Of a stretch of 64,000 nucleotides of DNA, positions 53,751-62,174 are shown in pieces (the stretch's first letter is position 1; each line of letters opens with the position of its first letter). The notes beneath the pieces are model-generated. The model did no database searches, was not told the DNA's origin, and saw only the letters and a list, made by a program, of their open reading frames with translations. The translations under genes were made by a program, and so were the position numbers. Where the stretch lies: NCBI GenBank assembly GCA_050745265.1, contig JBOGKE010000100.1, positions 1-64,000 of the forward strand. The letters are read 5' to 3'. This DNA comes from RH2-MAG17b sp050745265. Its GTDB lineage: Bacteria; Acidobacteriota; Terriglobia; UBA7540.

Positions 53751-56700
53751 TCAGAAAAAGACTTGCAGACCGAGCTGGACGCGCCTCGGGATGTTGCACT
53801 GGGTAAACGTCGTCCCGAAACTGCCGTCCTGAATGTTCGAGTCGGGCGAGCAGAAATCAACCCTGTTAAAGATGTTCCCCGCCTCGGCTTGGAACCTCAC
53901 GTATCGGTTCTCACCGAAATAGGTGTTTTTATAGAACGAGAGGTCCTCGTTGTAGTAGTGGAACCCGCGGATGCTGGTGGTCGTCCGCGGCGAATCGCCC
54001 AACGAGTAGAAGGCCGGAGTTGAAAAGGCGCTTGGGTTGTAATAGCTTTGGCCGAAGGGATTCGTGAAACTTCCCGAGTTGACAGGCTGTTGGCCGGAGA
54101 CAAGGTCCGGGTACTTGGCATTGTTGAACAGAAGATTTCCCAAGTTATTGTCCACATACATCGACTGCGGGCGGCCCGATTCGTAGCTGAGGATTCCAGA
54201 AACTTTCCAGCCCGTGATGAGCTTGCTCAAGAGACCTGTAGCATTTCTTCCGATGAACTCTCCGTGTCCGAAAGGCAGGCTGTAAACTTCGCCGATTGTG
54301 AGAACGTTCGGCACATCATCGTAGCTGGGTCCCCACAGGTCGCTCATGTTTCCGGGATCCTGGACGATCCCATAGCCTTGCGCTTCACCGGATTCGGCGC
54401 CGTTGTTCATGAGCCGCGACAACGTGTAAGCGACCGTGGTTGAGGTGTGTTTCCCCCTCCAGTTAAATTGCGTCTGGAGAGAGTTGTAATGGCTCTTTCC
54501 GTTGTGACCTTCACGCCAGGAGATATCCTGATACTGCGGCCAGGGGCGCAATGCCTGGGCAAGGTCTCCATTAAAGCCGGGGTAGGGTGGGGCGGTGAAT
54601 CCGGCGGCGATCGCGACCGCGTTAGGCACCCCGTTGGTAAAGGCGCCGTTTGTCAGGGCTGAACCATACTGCAACACGCCACCGACATTTTCGTTGTCGT
54701 AAGGTCCGAGCGTGATGTTGTTGTCGGGCAATCGAGTTCCGTGGTTGCCCACATAACCCACGTTGAGACTTATGTTGTTGTGCCATTGGTGGCCGAACGA
54801 GAGGGTCCAGTTCTGCCAACGCGGCATCTCGTACTGATTCGGCATTACGCCGACGGGAGAAGTCCCATTCTCCACCGCAGGACTAAGGTTCGGGGGAAAG
54901 GTGATCGCCGCGGCTGGGAACCCGTTAGCGAAGTTAAAGGTCGGGAACTCGTCGCCGTTGACGTTAGAGACCGTAGGATTGGTCTGGAATCCGTTTGTGG
55001 GATAGGGATTGCCGGCCCATGAACCGGCGATCGTGGCGCCGAAGTACTCGCCGTATCCGCCGCGAATCACGCTGTTCTGGCCAAGCTGATAGGCAAAGCC
55101 GAAGCGCGGCCCAAGGCCCCACGCGTCGTTCCCGTCCGCGATTTTTCCAAAGACCATCGCCCCGGGGAAGTTCCCCGCCGCCGGGTTTGGAGTGGTGGGC
55201 GAGAACGTCGAGAAGCGGTTGTGCTGCTCCGAGAGGCCGGAATTCCAATCGAGGCGCAGCCCCAGCTCGATAGTTAGATTGCGCCTCACTTTCCACTCGT
55301 CGTTTGCCCATGGGGCAGCGTAGTAGAATTTCGGCATGTAGTTGAACGGAACGCTGAAGCTCGCATAGTCCACCTGGCCGAGAAGGAAGGCGGCAAACGC
55401 ATCACCTGTGGTGGGCAGGTTTGCACCGGTGCTGTTGTATCCGGCGGTCGAGGCGGCGGCAAAGTTAAATTGGCCGCCGGTATTCACCGCCCACCCGGTC
55501 TGGGGGAAATTCATGTACTCGCTTTGCAGGCCGATCTTGAGCGTGTGCGTGCCGACGATCCAGGTGAGGTCGTCGTAGAACTGGTACCGGTTATTGATGT
55601 CCGCCCCGTCCGCCAGCCATGGCGTGCCGAAGTTCGTATAGCCCACCGGACCTCCGATGAAATTCAAGGAGGGGAAGCCGGCCTTATTGAATATCGGCTG
55701 ATTGGGCAGGCCGAGCCCCAGCTTCTGATTCCAACCGACGCCCGAAGACAACTGATGGCCGTCCATTGACCAGCGGTCGTAGGCGAACGTGGAGTGGTTG
55801 AACAGGTTCGGCTTGATCACCCAGTTCAATTGCAGGTGCGCAAAATGGTTGGTGATGAGCTGATAGAAGCCCTGGCCGATGTAGGTGTCGTTCGCTTGGG
55901 AATCCGTCTGTCCGTTATTGACCGTGTTGCAGCCGTCCGGTCCGCCGCAGTGGGCGGTTCGAGGCCGAGAGTTCGCAAAATACGTAAACGAAGCCGACCA
56001 TTTTGGACTGAAGGTATGATCGACTCTGAGGAGCCATGTCCAGACGTTAATTTTGTCATTATCGTCGGAAGTTCCGCCGAATTCATTCGCCGTAAAGAGG
56101 GTATTCGTATCAGGCGCGGGGATCAGCGAGGCTACCTTCTGGCTGCCGAGGTTCATCGCGAAGAGAGGGTCGCTGGGCAGGATCATATTCCCGGGATACG
56201 GATCGCGCACGGGGACGCCGTTCACCGTTCGGGTGGTGGCGGGGTTGAAAATCTCGCCGTAGTAGATCGGCCGCCCGAGCGCGTCGGTCCCCACCTGGCA
56301 CGGTGCTGACGTACAACCGTTTCTTTGGAGCACATTCGCCGGCGGATTGAGCAGGGCGCTGAAGTCGCCTGCCCGCTCAGCGGGCGTTGCGAGCGTGTTT
56401 TGGAGCCCGGTGTTCACGGTGCTGTGATAATCGAGCCGATCATAGTTCGTGAACCACCAGGTCTGGCCCCACTTCTTGATCTTTGGAATCGGTCCGCCAA
56501 AATCAGCGCCCAGGTTGTTCTGGTTAAGCGGGAGGATATTCACCCCTTGCCGGTTCAGGAAAAAGTTGTTCGCGTCCATGCCGCTGCTCGTATAAAAATC
56601 GTAGATGTTCCCGTGGAACGCGTTGGTGCCCGATTTGGTGGTGTAGAGCGCGATTCCGCCGCTGGTATGGCCGTACTGCGCTGAAAAGTTGTTGACGGTG

Positions 56701-57404
56701 GTCGTCAGTTCCCTCACCGAAGCGTACGGAATTGAGCTTTCGTGCGTCTGCTGGTGACCTTCGGCGTAGCCGTACTCGGCGCCATCGAACCAACTCTCCC
56801 AGGAGACGGTCTGGCCGCCGTTGATGCGCGACTCAAACGCGTCGCCCCGAAAGATAGCGTCGCCATTCGGGGCCGTCGGTACGTAGCCCGGTGATAGGAT
56901 CAACTTGGTTTCAGCCAGCCGGACGTCCGCGCCCATCACATCCGGCAGGTCGCGGTAATACTGCTCACCGACCTGATACGAAACCGTGGAGCTCTGAGTA
57001 TTGATGAGCTGCGCGCCAGCCGACACCTGAACCGTCTGGGTCACTGCGCCAATTTCGAGCTTCACGTTTTGCGTGTAAGTGCGCCCGCCAATCGTCAGAT
57101 CGAGGCTTGTCTGGGTGTAAGTCTTGAAACCTGACGCTTTCACTTCCAGGGTGTAGTTCGGGCCGGGCACCAAAGCGGGCGTCGTGTAGTTGCCGGCGCT
57201 GTCAGTGGCGACGACGGTCCTCACCCCGGTGTCCTGGTTAATCACGGCGACGGTGGCGCGAGGAACTGCCGCTCCGGAAGCGTCCGTGACGAGTCCCGTC
57301 ATCGCCACGCGGTCCGCTCCTACCTGCGCCCGACCGCTCGTCGCGCTAAGCATCGTCAGAATGGGCACTAACAGCAGGACGCTGAGAGAGAGTAAGCGCT
57401 TCAT
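53751..57404 (-). CDS. TonB-dependent receptor, Oar-like, with carboxypeptidase-regulatory N-terminal domain
   Basis: 1217 residues. A signal peptide covers 1-26. A carboxypeptidase-D-regulatory-like domain follows (about 30-120: ALVPGPNYTLEVKASGFKTY), then a plug region with QLINTQSSTVSYQVGEQYYR and a large beta-barrel ending VQLGLQVFF with the terminal Phe. This is the Oar / acidobacterial TonB-dependent receptor type, used to import oligosaccharides across the outer membrane. It lies beside two GH51 genes and has a LacI-type operator 138 bases upstream, so it probably imports arabino-oligosaccharides. No partner SusD-like gene is present, as usual in this phylum. Confidence 0.93.
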   Translation of the reverse strand: MKRLLSLSVLLLVPILTMLSATSGRAQVGADRVAMTGLVTDASGAAVPRATVAVINQDTGVRTVVATDSAGNYTTPALVPGPNYTLEVKASGFKTYTQTSLDLTIGGRTYTQNVKLEIGAVTQTVQVSAGAQLINTQSSTVSYQVGEQYYRDLPDVMGADVRLAETKLILSPGYVPTAPNGDAIFRGDAFESRINGGQTVSWESWFDGAEYGYAEGHQQTHESSIPYASVRELTTTVNNFSAQYGHTSGGIALYTTKSGTNAFHGNIYDFYTSSGMDANNFFLNRQGVNILPLNQNNLGADFGGPIPKIKKWGQTWWFTNYDRLDYHSTVNTGLQNTLATPAERAGDFSALLNPPANVLQRNGCTSAPCQVGTDALGRPIYYGEIFNPATTRTVNGVPVRDPYPGNMILPSDPLFAMNLGSQKVASLIPAPDTNTLFTANEFGGTSDDNDKINVWTWLLRVDHTFSPKWSASFTYFANSRPRTAHCGGPDGCNTVNNGQTDSQANDTYIGQGFYQLITNHFAHLQLNWVIKPNLFNHSTFAYDRWSMDGHQLSSGVGWNQKLGLGLPNQPIFNKAGFPSLNFIGGPVGYTNFGTPWLADGADINNRYQFYDDLTWIVGTHTLKIGLQSEYMNFPQTGWAVNTGGQFNFAAASTAGYNSTGANLPTTGDAFAAFLLGQVDYASFSVPFNYMPKFYYAAPWANDEWKVRRNLTIELGLRLDWNSGLSEQHNRFSTFSPTTPNPAAGNFPGAMVFGKIADGNDAWGLGPRFGFAYQLGQNSVIRGGYGEYFGATIAGSWAGNPYPTNGFQTNPTVSNVNGDEFPTFNFANGFPAAAITFPPNLSPAVENGTSPVGVMPNQYEMPRWQNWTLSFGHQWHNNISLNVGYVGNHGTRLPDNNITLGPYDNENVGGVLQYGSALTNGAFTNGVPNAVAIAAGFTAPPYPGFNGDLAQALRPWPQYQDISWREGHNGKSHYNSLQTQFNWRGKHTSTTVAYTLSRLMNNGAESGEAQGYGIVQDPGNMSDLWGPSYDDVPNVLTIGEVYSLPFGHGEFIGRNATGLLSKLITGWKVSGILSYESGRPQSMYVDNNLGNLLFNNAKYPDLVSGQQPVNSGSFTNPFGQSYYNPSAFSTPAFYSLGDSPRTTTSIRGFHYYNEDLSFYKNTYFGENRYVRFQAEAGNIFNRVDFCSPDSNIQDGSFGTTFTQCNIPRRVQLGLQVFF

Positions 57405-57541
57405 TATCGTCGCCTCCCGAAGAGAAGTTGAGCGGTGGCCCGAACCCCGGCTGGCGCAGCGGTTTGCGGAAATTACCTTGGAGCTTTGCTCAAGGTGCTA
57501 TTGACCGTCCGAAAATTCACGTTCTCCCTAACCAAACATAG

Positions 57542-57555
57542 TGTAAGCGTTTCCA
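57542..57555. promoter_or_regulatory. LacI-type operator upstream of the TonB-dependent receptor
   Basis: TGTAAGCGTTTCCA, which reads TGGAAACGCTTACA on the minus strand, fits the LacI-family consensus. It matches the two sites in the GH51 divergent gap and lies 138 bases before the receptor ATG, in a 349-base gap that holds no gene. Confidence 0.75.
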
Positions 57556-57753
57556 CTTAATGCCTCGTATGACACCACAAGCGATTATTCCTTGTCAAGA
57601 AGTTTTTTCGCGAGCCGTTTTTAGTTGTTACGGCAAGCGCAGAAAGGGATGGCCGCGTTGCTAGTGAAGCGCCCGGCTCAGGTCTTCTTCAAGGGCGGCC
57701 GGCCAAACGTCGCCGCGTCTGAGGCGCATCCTCGCGCAGTGGTTGTGAGCCTG

Positions 57754-58572
57754 CTAATCGCCGGGGAATTTGAGGTGACGGTATTCGGAAGGGGTCATGC
57801 CCATCGCGTGACGGAATGTTTTCGAGAACTGACTCTGATCGGAGAATCCGGTGAGCAGGGCGACTTGCGCGAGGGAGCATCGGTCTGAGGAGAGCAACTG
57901 GCACGCCCGCTCGATCCTCAGTTGGCGCACCTGCTGCCCGACGGTGAGCCCGGTGTGGCGCCGGAACTCGCGCGCGAGATGGACAGGATGCACGCCCGCG
58001 GTCTCCGCCAGGCCGCGCAGGGTGAGGCGCTCGGCGAAACGATCGTGGATTAGCTCGCGTGCCTGCCGCAGCCAGGCGGGAAAGCGGGCCACTCTGGAAT
58101 GTTGGCGAAACACCTCTGCCATCAACTCGATCGTGAGCCCCTCGATGGCCATCGAGGAAAGCTCGTCCATCAGGCGGAACTCGCTATAGAGGCGGGCGGC
58201 GAGCCAGCCGGGCGTGCCTCCATCGACGTGCACGGGACGTTCCCGATAAGGGCAACCGTCGCCTAGATTCACCAGCCGCAAGGGTGCGATTTCAATGTTC
58301 AGCTCGCGGGCGCCGCCCTCTTGGAAATGGTCAGAGTGAACCTCGCCGGCGGGGTGGTACATGACAGTCCAGGCTTGTGAGGACCGCACCTTTGCGCCGC
58401 AAACCTGGTGAGAACGGCCGCTCAGCGTAACACCGACGTAGGCATACTCGTGCGAATGCCGAGCGGTCTGGGTGTTCGGACAATAAACGATTTCGGTCAG
58501 CCTGATGCCGGAGAGCTCTTGTGCTTTGATAAGCTTTCCGTGAAATGAGCAATTGTGCAGCCGGAAGCCCAT
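57754..58572 (-). CDS. AraC-family transcriptional regulator
   Basis: 272 residues. The N-terminal half (about 25-140) looks like an AraC-type cupin sensor (ARHSHEYAYVGVTLSGRSHQ, YHPAGEVHSDHF). The C-terminal half (about 170-272) has two HTH motifs: LTLRGLAETAGVHPVHLARE and SLAQVALLTGFSDQSQFSKT then FRHAMGMTPSEYR, the standard AraC signature. The His-rich cupin suggests metal or sugar-ring binding. It lies downstream of the arabinan cluster and could control it, but the LacI-type operators imply a separate LacI regulator elsewhere. Confidence 0.93.
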   Translation of the reverse strand: MGFRLHNCSFHGKLIKAQELSGIRLTEIVYCPNTQTARHSHEYAYVGVTLSGRSHQVCGAKVRSSQAWTVMYHPAGEVHSDHFQEGGARELNIEIAPLRLVNLGDGCPYRERPVHVDGGTPGWLAARLYSEFRLMDELSSMAIEGLTIELMAEVFRQHSRVARFPAWLRQARELIHDRFAERLTLRGLAETAGVHPVHLAREFRRHTGLTVGQQVRQLRIERACQLLSSDRCSLAQVALLTGFSDQSQFSKTFRHAMGMTPSEYRHLKFPGD

Positions 58573-58889
58573 CGTTAGAAAGCGCCTCCCGTCGGACGAC
58601 CCTCACGCGCACCGTTTGGGAAATCCCAATGGCTGCAAGAATCACATAAGCCCCGAGCAAAGTCAATGCGCAGAGCCGTTTCGTCTGCTTTGCGTGCCTC
58701 CACAATCCGGACCCCCAAGCACTCTGGGTCGAGCTCAAATCGTAAGCCGCCGGCGATCTGCTGCGATCGCCTATGCTAAGCTTACGAGGCATCGATGCTG
58801 ACGTCGCCGTGGGCTTTACGCCCGGCACTGGCCGCGCTGAATGCCGGCATTTGGGCCGCGCAAGGGCGGCGCTGTTGAAAGCAGTCACA
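58573..58889. other. Divergent gap between araC-type and UDP-sugar dehydrogenase genes
   Basis: 317 bases with two outward promoters expected. Family-B hairpins (GGGCTTTACGCCCGGC; GCCGCGCTGAATGCCGGC) lie at about 58810-58848. The upstream in-frame extension of the dehydrogenase runs through them, so the ATG at 58890 was preferred. Confidence 0.5.
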
Positions 58890-60320
58890 ATGGATCGATT
58901 GGAAACCCCGCGACATCACGCAAGTCCGAGCATCGCCGTGCTGGGGCTCGGGTACGTGGGCTTGCCCACGGCGCTCGGCCTGGCGGAGCTCGGATGGCGC
59001 GTGACCGGCGCAGATCAGGATACCCGAAAGGTGGAGCTGATGCGCCGCGCAGAGATCCCGTTTTATGAGACGGGCCTGCAGCCCCTGCTCGCCAAGCACC
59101 TCGCGAGCGGCCGGTTCGCCGTTACCTCGGATGTTGCGGCCGCCGTGCGCGCCGCCAATGTTATTTTCGTTTGTGTCGGCACGCCTCAGCGCGAAAGCGG
59201 GGCGGCTGACCTGAGTCAGGTCGAAGCGGCGACGCGAATCATCGCGGAAAATCTGAACGGTTATAAGCTCATTGTCGAGAAGAGCACAGTCCCTGCGATA
59301 ACGGCGCGGTGGATACAAGAAACGCTGGACCATTCCGGCCCGCATTCCGGCAACGGTCTCGGCGCGCACGAGCAGGGCGCGGATTTCGACGTGGCGTCCA
59401 ATCCCGAGTTCCTTCGCGAAGGACAAGCTCTCGAGAACTTTTTTCATCCGGACCGGATTGTGATCGGAGCCGAGAGCGAGCGGGCGCGGACAATCCTCGA
59501 AGAAATCTATCGCCCTTTCGACTGCCCCATCGTTTTTACCACGCCCACGACGGCGGAACTGATCAAGCACTCGGCTAACGCCTTCCTTGCCGCCAAGATT
59601 TCATTCATCAATATGGTGGCCGACGTGTGCGATGCCCTTGGCGCCGACGTGAAGGACGTGGCTCGCGGAATGGGTCTCGATCCGCGCATCGGCCCGGACT
59701 TCCTTGAGGCGGGCATCGGCTTTGGGGGCTACTGCTTCCCGAAAGACCTCCGAGCATTCATTCACCTGGCGAAAGCGCATGGGGTGGAATGCTCGATCCT
59801 GGAATCCGTTGAACGGGTCAACCAGCGGCGGATCGAAGCCTTCCTGCGAAAGGTCCGGGGTTCGGTGGGGGTGGTGCAAGGGAAAACCGTCGCCGCTCTG
59901 GGCGTGGCTTTCAAGCCGAACACGGACGACATCCGCGAGGCGCCCAGCCTCAAGGTGATCGAAGCCCTGCTCGTAGAGGGAGCGTCCCTTCGCATCTACG
60001 ACCCGCAGGCGGTGCCGAACGCCCGGCGATTGCTCCCGGAGCGTGCGGGGCGGGTGGCCTACTGCTCGTCGCCCTACGAAGCGGCCCGCGGCTCGGCTGC
60101 ATTGGTGATTCTCACGGAGTGGGATGAATTTCGGGCGCTCGATTTAGGCCGGCTCAAGGAAATAATGGAAGCGCCGGTTATAGTGGACGGAAGGAATATA
60201 TTTGATCCGGCGACCGTCTCGGGCGCAGGGTTCGAGTACCGCTGCATGGGCCGGGAACCCGTCCGCAAAGCCGGCGCTGAAGCTTTTGCGGCCGTGGAGG
60301 GCGCCTCCCTGCGACGCTGA
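58890..60320 (+). CDS. UDP-glucose/GDP-mannose-type nucleotide-sugar dehydrogenase
   Basis: 476 residues from ATG 58890. It oxidises a nucleotide sugar at C6 with two NAD. N-terminal Rossmann motif AVLGLGYVGLPTALGLAELG (about 12-31), middle FDVASNPEFLREGQALENFF and HPDRIVIGAESER, and catalytic Cys of GFGGYCFPKDLRAF (about 282) are all present. The C-terminal domain has ALGVAFKPNTDDIREAPSLK. With the decarboxylase that follows, the likely product is UDP-glucuronate then UDP-xylose. Slightly longer than the usual UgD (about 430-450), mainly by C-terminal residues. Confidence 0.93.
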   Translation: MDRLETPRHHASPSIAVLGLGYVGLPTALGLAELGWRVTGADQDTRKVELMRRAEIPFYETGLQPLLAKHLASGRFAVTSDVAAAVRAANVIFVCVGTPQRESGAADLSQVEAATRIIAENLNGYKLIVEKSTVPAITARWIQETLDHSGPHSGNGLGAHEQGADFDVASNPEFLREGQALENFFHPDRIVIGAESERARTILEEIYRPFDCPIVFTTPTTAELIKHSANAFLAAKISFINMVADVCDALGADVKDVARGMGLDPRIGPDFLEAGIGFGGYCFPKDLRAFIHLAKAHGVECSILESVERVNQRRIEAFLRKVRGSVGVVQGKTVAALGVAFKPNTDDIREAPSLKVIEALLVEGASLRIYDPQAVPNARRLLPERAGRVAYCSSPYEAARGSAALVILTEWDEFRALDLGRLKEIMEAPVIVDGRNIFDPATVSGAGFEYRCMGREPVRKAGAEAFAAVEGASLRR

Positions 60321-60504
60321 GAAGCTGTGAAGAAATTGTACGGGCAAAAGCTCTCGCGCACAGGGGCAAAATTCCGCAAAGAAACATAACGGTTCCTCTT
60401 TGCGCCTGCTTTGCGCCTTGGCCCCTTTGCGAGAGGCCTTTGGCGCAGCGAGCGCAACCCTACTCTCCTGTCCCAATCGTTCGCGACGCAAGTCAAAGCG
60501 ACGG
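60321..60504. repeat. CTTTGCGC-type repeat tract
   Basis: CTCTTTGCGCCTGCTTTGCG and CCTTGGCCCCTTTGCGAGAG form a degenerate tandem of CTTTGCGC units (about 60395-60440). The reverse complement of a similar tract lies at about 34935-34978. Confidence 0.6.
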
Positions 60505-60584
60505 TGTCATGCTGAGCAGAGCGAAGCATCCCCGTATTTCGCTGTAAAGAAATGCAGAGACCCTTCGCTGCGCTCAGGGTGACA
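60505..60584. repeat. Inverted-repeat intergenic element (family A)
   Basis: TGTCATGCTGAG (60505-60516) and CTCAGGGTGACA (60573-60584) are near-complementary arms, with GCGAAGCATC and GACCCTTCGCTGCGCTC inside. It lies between the dehydrogenase and decarboxylase genes. Confidence 0.75.
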
Positions 60585-60626
60585 GGCTTCGGCTTGTCCG
60601 CCGTTCTTCTATGACTGGAAACTAAT

Positions 60627-61634
60627 ATGTCGAGCACAGGTCGGGATTCGCCGTTGAGGGCTCTCGTATTGGGGGGAGCCGGTTTTCTCGGGTCGCATCT
60701 CTGCGATCGCCTGATCGCGGAGGGATTCGATGTTCTCTGCCTCGACAATCTTCTGACCGGCCGCCGCGACAATGTGGATCATCTGGCGGGAAATTCTCGG
60801 TTCAGGTTCGTCGAGTACGACATCACCAAACCCATCGAGCTCGAGCAGATCTTGGCCGAGTCGAACGGACCGGCCGGGGCGGGCAATCGAGTAATCGACT
60901 ACATCCTGCAGTTTGCCTCGCCCGCCAGCCCGAAGGACTATGCCGAGCATCCGATCCACACGCTGAAGGTGGGCGCCATCGGAACTTACCATGCTCTCGG
61001 TTTAGCCAAGGCCCAAGGCAGCGTGTTTCTGCTGGCGTCGACGTCCGAGATTTACGGGGATCCTGAGGTCAGTCCCCAGCCGGAAGCGTATTGGGGAAGG
61101 GTCAATCCGATCGGGCCGCGCAGCGTCTACGACGAAGCGAAACGATTTGCCGAGGCCATCACGATGGCTTACCACCGCCAGCACGGCGTCCGAGTGCGCA
61201 TCGCGCGGATTTTCAACACCTACGGCGAGCGGATGCGCTCGAATGACGGCCGCGTGCTGCCGAACTTCATGACCTGCGCTCTTCAGAACAAGCCTCTCAC
61301 CGTGTACGGCGACGGCAGCCAGACGCGAAGCTACTGCTACGTCAGCGATCTCGTCGAGGGCCTCTATCGTCTTCTTCGGTCGAATGAAACCGGCCCGGTG
61401 AATCTGGGAAATCCGGACGAGCTTTCCGTGCTTGAACTCGCGCACCGCGTGATCGAGCGCACGGGCAGCAAGAGCAAGCTGGCGTTTGAGCCGCTGCCGG
61501 TGGATGATCCAACGCGCCGCAGGCCGGATATCTCGAAAGCAATGGCCGCGCTCGACTGGAAGCCCGCCGTTACCCTGAACGAGGGGCTCGAAAGGGTGGT
61601 CCCCTACTTTAGCAGCCTGGTGCAGCGAACTTAG
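60627..61634 (+). CDS. UDP-glucuronate decarboxylase (UDP-xylose synthase family SDR)
   Basis: 335 residues. The Rossmann motif GGAGFLGSHL is at about 16-25. The family signature blocks are FASPASPKDYAEHPIHTLKV, LASTSEIYGDPEVSPQPEAY, SVYDEAKRFAEAI (Tyr-x-x-x-Lys) and RIARIFNTYGERM, which identify the UXS/UXE-type decarboxylases. It converts UDP-glucuronate into UDP-xylose or the 4-keto intermediate. The dehydrogenase upstream supplies UDP-glucuronate; a family-A repeat lies between them. Confidence 0.93.
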   Translation: MSSTGRDSPLRALVLGGAGFLGSHLCDRLIAEGFDVLCLDNLLTGRRDNVDHLAGNSRFRFVEYDITKPIELEQILAESNGPAGAGNRVIDYILQFASPASPKDYAEHPIHTLKVGAIGTYHALGLAKAQGSVFLLASTSEIYGDPEVSPQPEAYWGRVNPIGPRSVYDEAKRFAEAITMAYHRQHGVRVRIARIFNTYGERMRSNDGRVLPNFMTCALQNKPLTVYGDGSQTRSYCYVSDLVEGLYRLLRSNETGPVNLGNPDELSVLELAHRVIERTGSKSKLAFEPLPVDDPTRRRPDISKAMAALDWKPAVTLNEGLERVVPYFSSLVQRT

Positions 61635-61724
61635 CCCGCCCTGATTACGCCCAACCCGTTTCCGGGGGCTGGCGCAGACCTCTTCCTTTCAGGTCTGCGT
61701 CGTCTCCGTACTCACTGGCACCGA

Positions 61725-62120
61725 TCACTTCCGGTATTGCTCGTCGCTGACCTGTTCCATCCACTCGACAACCTTACCGTCGAGCTGTTCCTGAATAGCG
61801 ATATGCGTCATGGCGGTAGTGGGTGTGGCCCCGTGCCAGTGCTTCTCGCCGGGCGGGAACCAGACCACATCACCGGGACGAATCTCTTCGATCGGCCCAC
61901 CCTGGCGCTGGGCCCAGCCGCAGCCGGCCGTGAGGATCAGAGTCTGCCCGAGCGGATGCTTGTGCCATGCGGTCCGCGCGCCCGGCTCGAACGTTACGCT
62001 CGCGCCCCGCGCCCGCGCCGGAGGCGTTGGTTGAAACAGGGGATCAATCCGCACCGTGCCCGTAAAGTATTCGGCCGGTCCCTTGGCGGAAGGCTGCGAG
62101 CCAATCCTTTTGATGTCCAT
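61725..62120 (-). CDS. Small cupin, candidate metal-dependent hydroxynitrile lyase
   Basis: 131 residues. The cupin barrel contains the metal site His53, His55, Gln59 and His94 (TAWHKHPLGQTL and EKHWHGATPTT), and also His106 and Gln110. From memory, these positions and the 131-residue length match the manganese-dependent (R)-hydroxynitrile lyase of Granulicella tundricola (GtHNL), including its engineered positions Ala40, Val42 and Gln110. Such enzymes add or remove cyanide at aldehydes. The natural role of this cupin is unknown and may differ. It precedes an aldo-keto reductase on the same strand, 54 bases downstream. Confidence 0.85.
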   Translation of the reverse strand: MDIKRIGSQPSAKGPAEYFTGTVRIDPLFQPTPPARARGASVTFEPGARTAWHKHPLGQTLILTAGCGWAQRQGGPIEEIRPGDVVWFPPGEKHWHGATPTTAMTHIAIQEQLDGKVVEWMEQVSDEQYRK

Positions 62121-62174
62121 ATCTCCTCAGTGTTGGTGCTCGTAATTTCGACTCTTTCTTCCCGCGCCGAGCGC

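Noticed and set aside
1330..60584. CRISPR array from the many palindromic repeats
   Set aside because: Repeats are kilobases apart, of different families and without regular spacers or cas genes.
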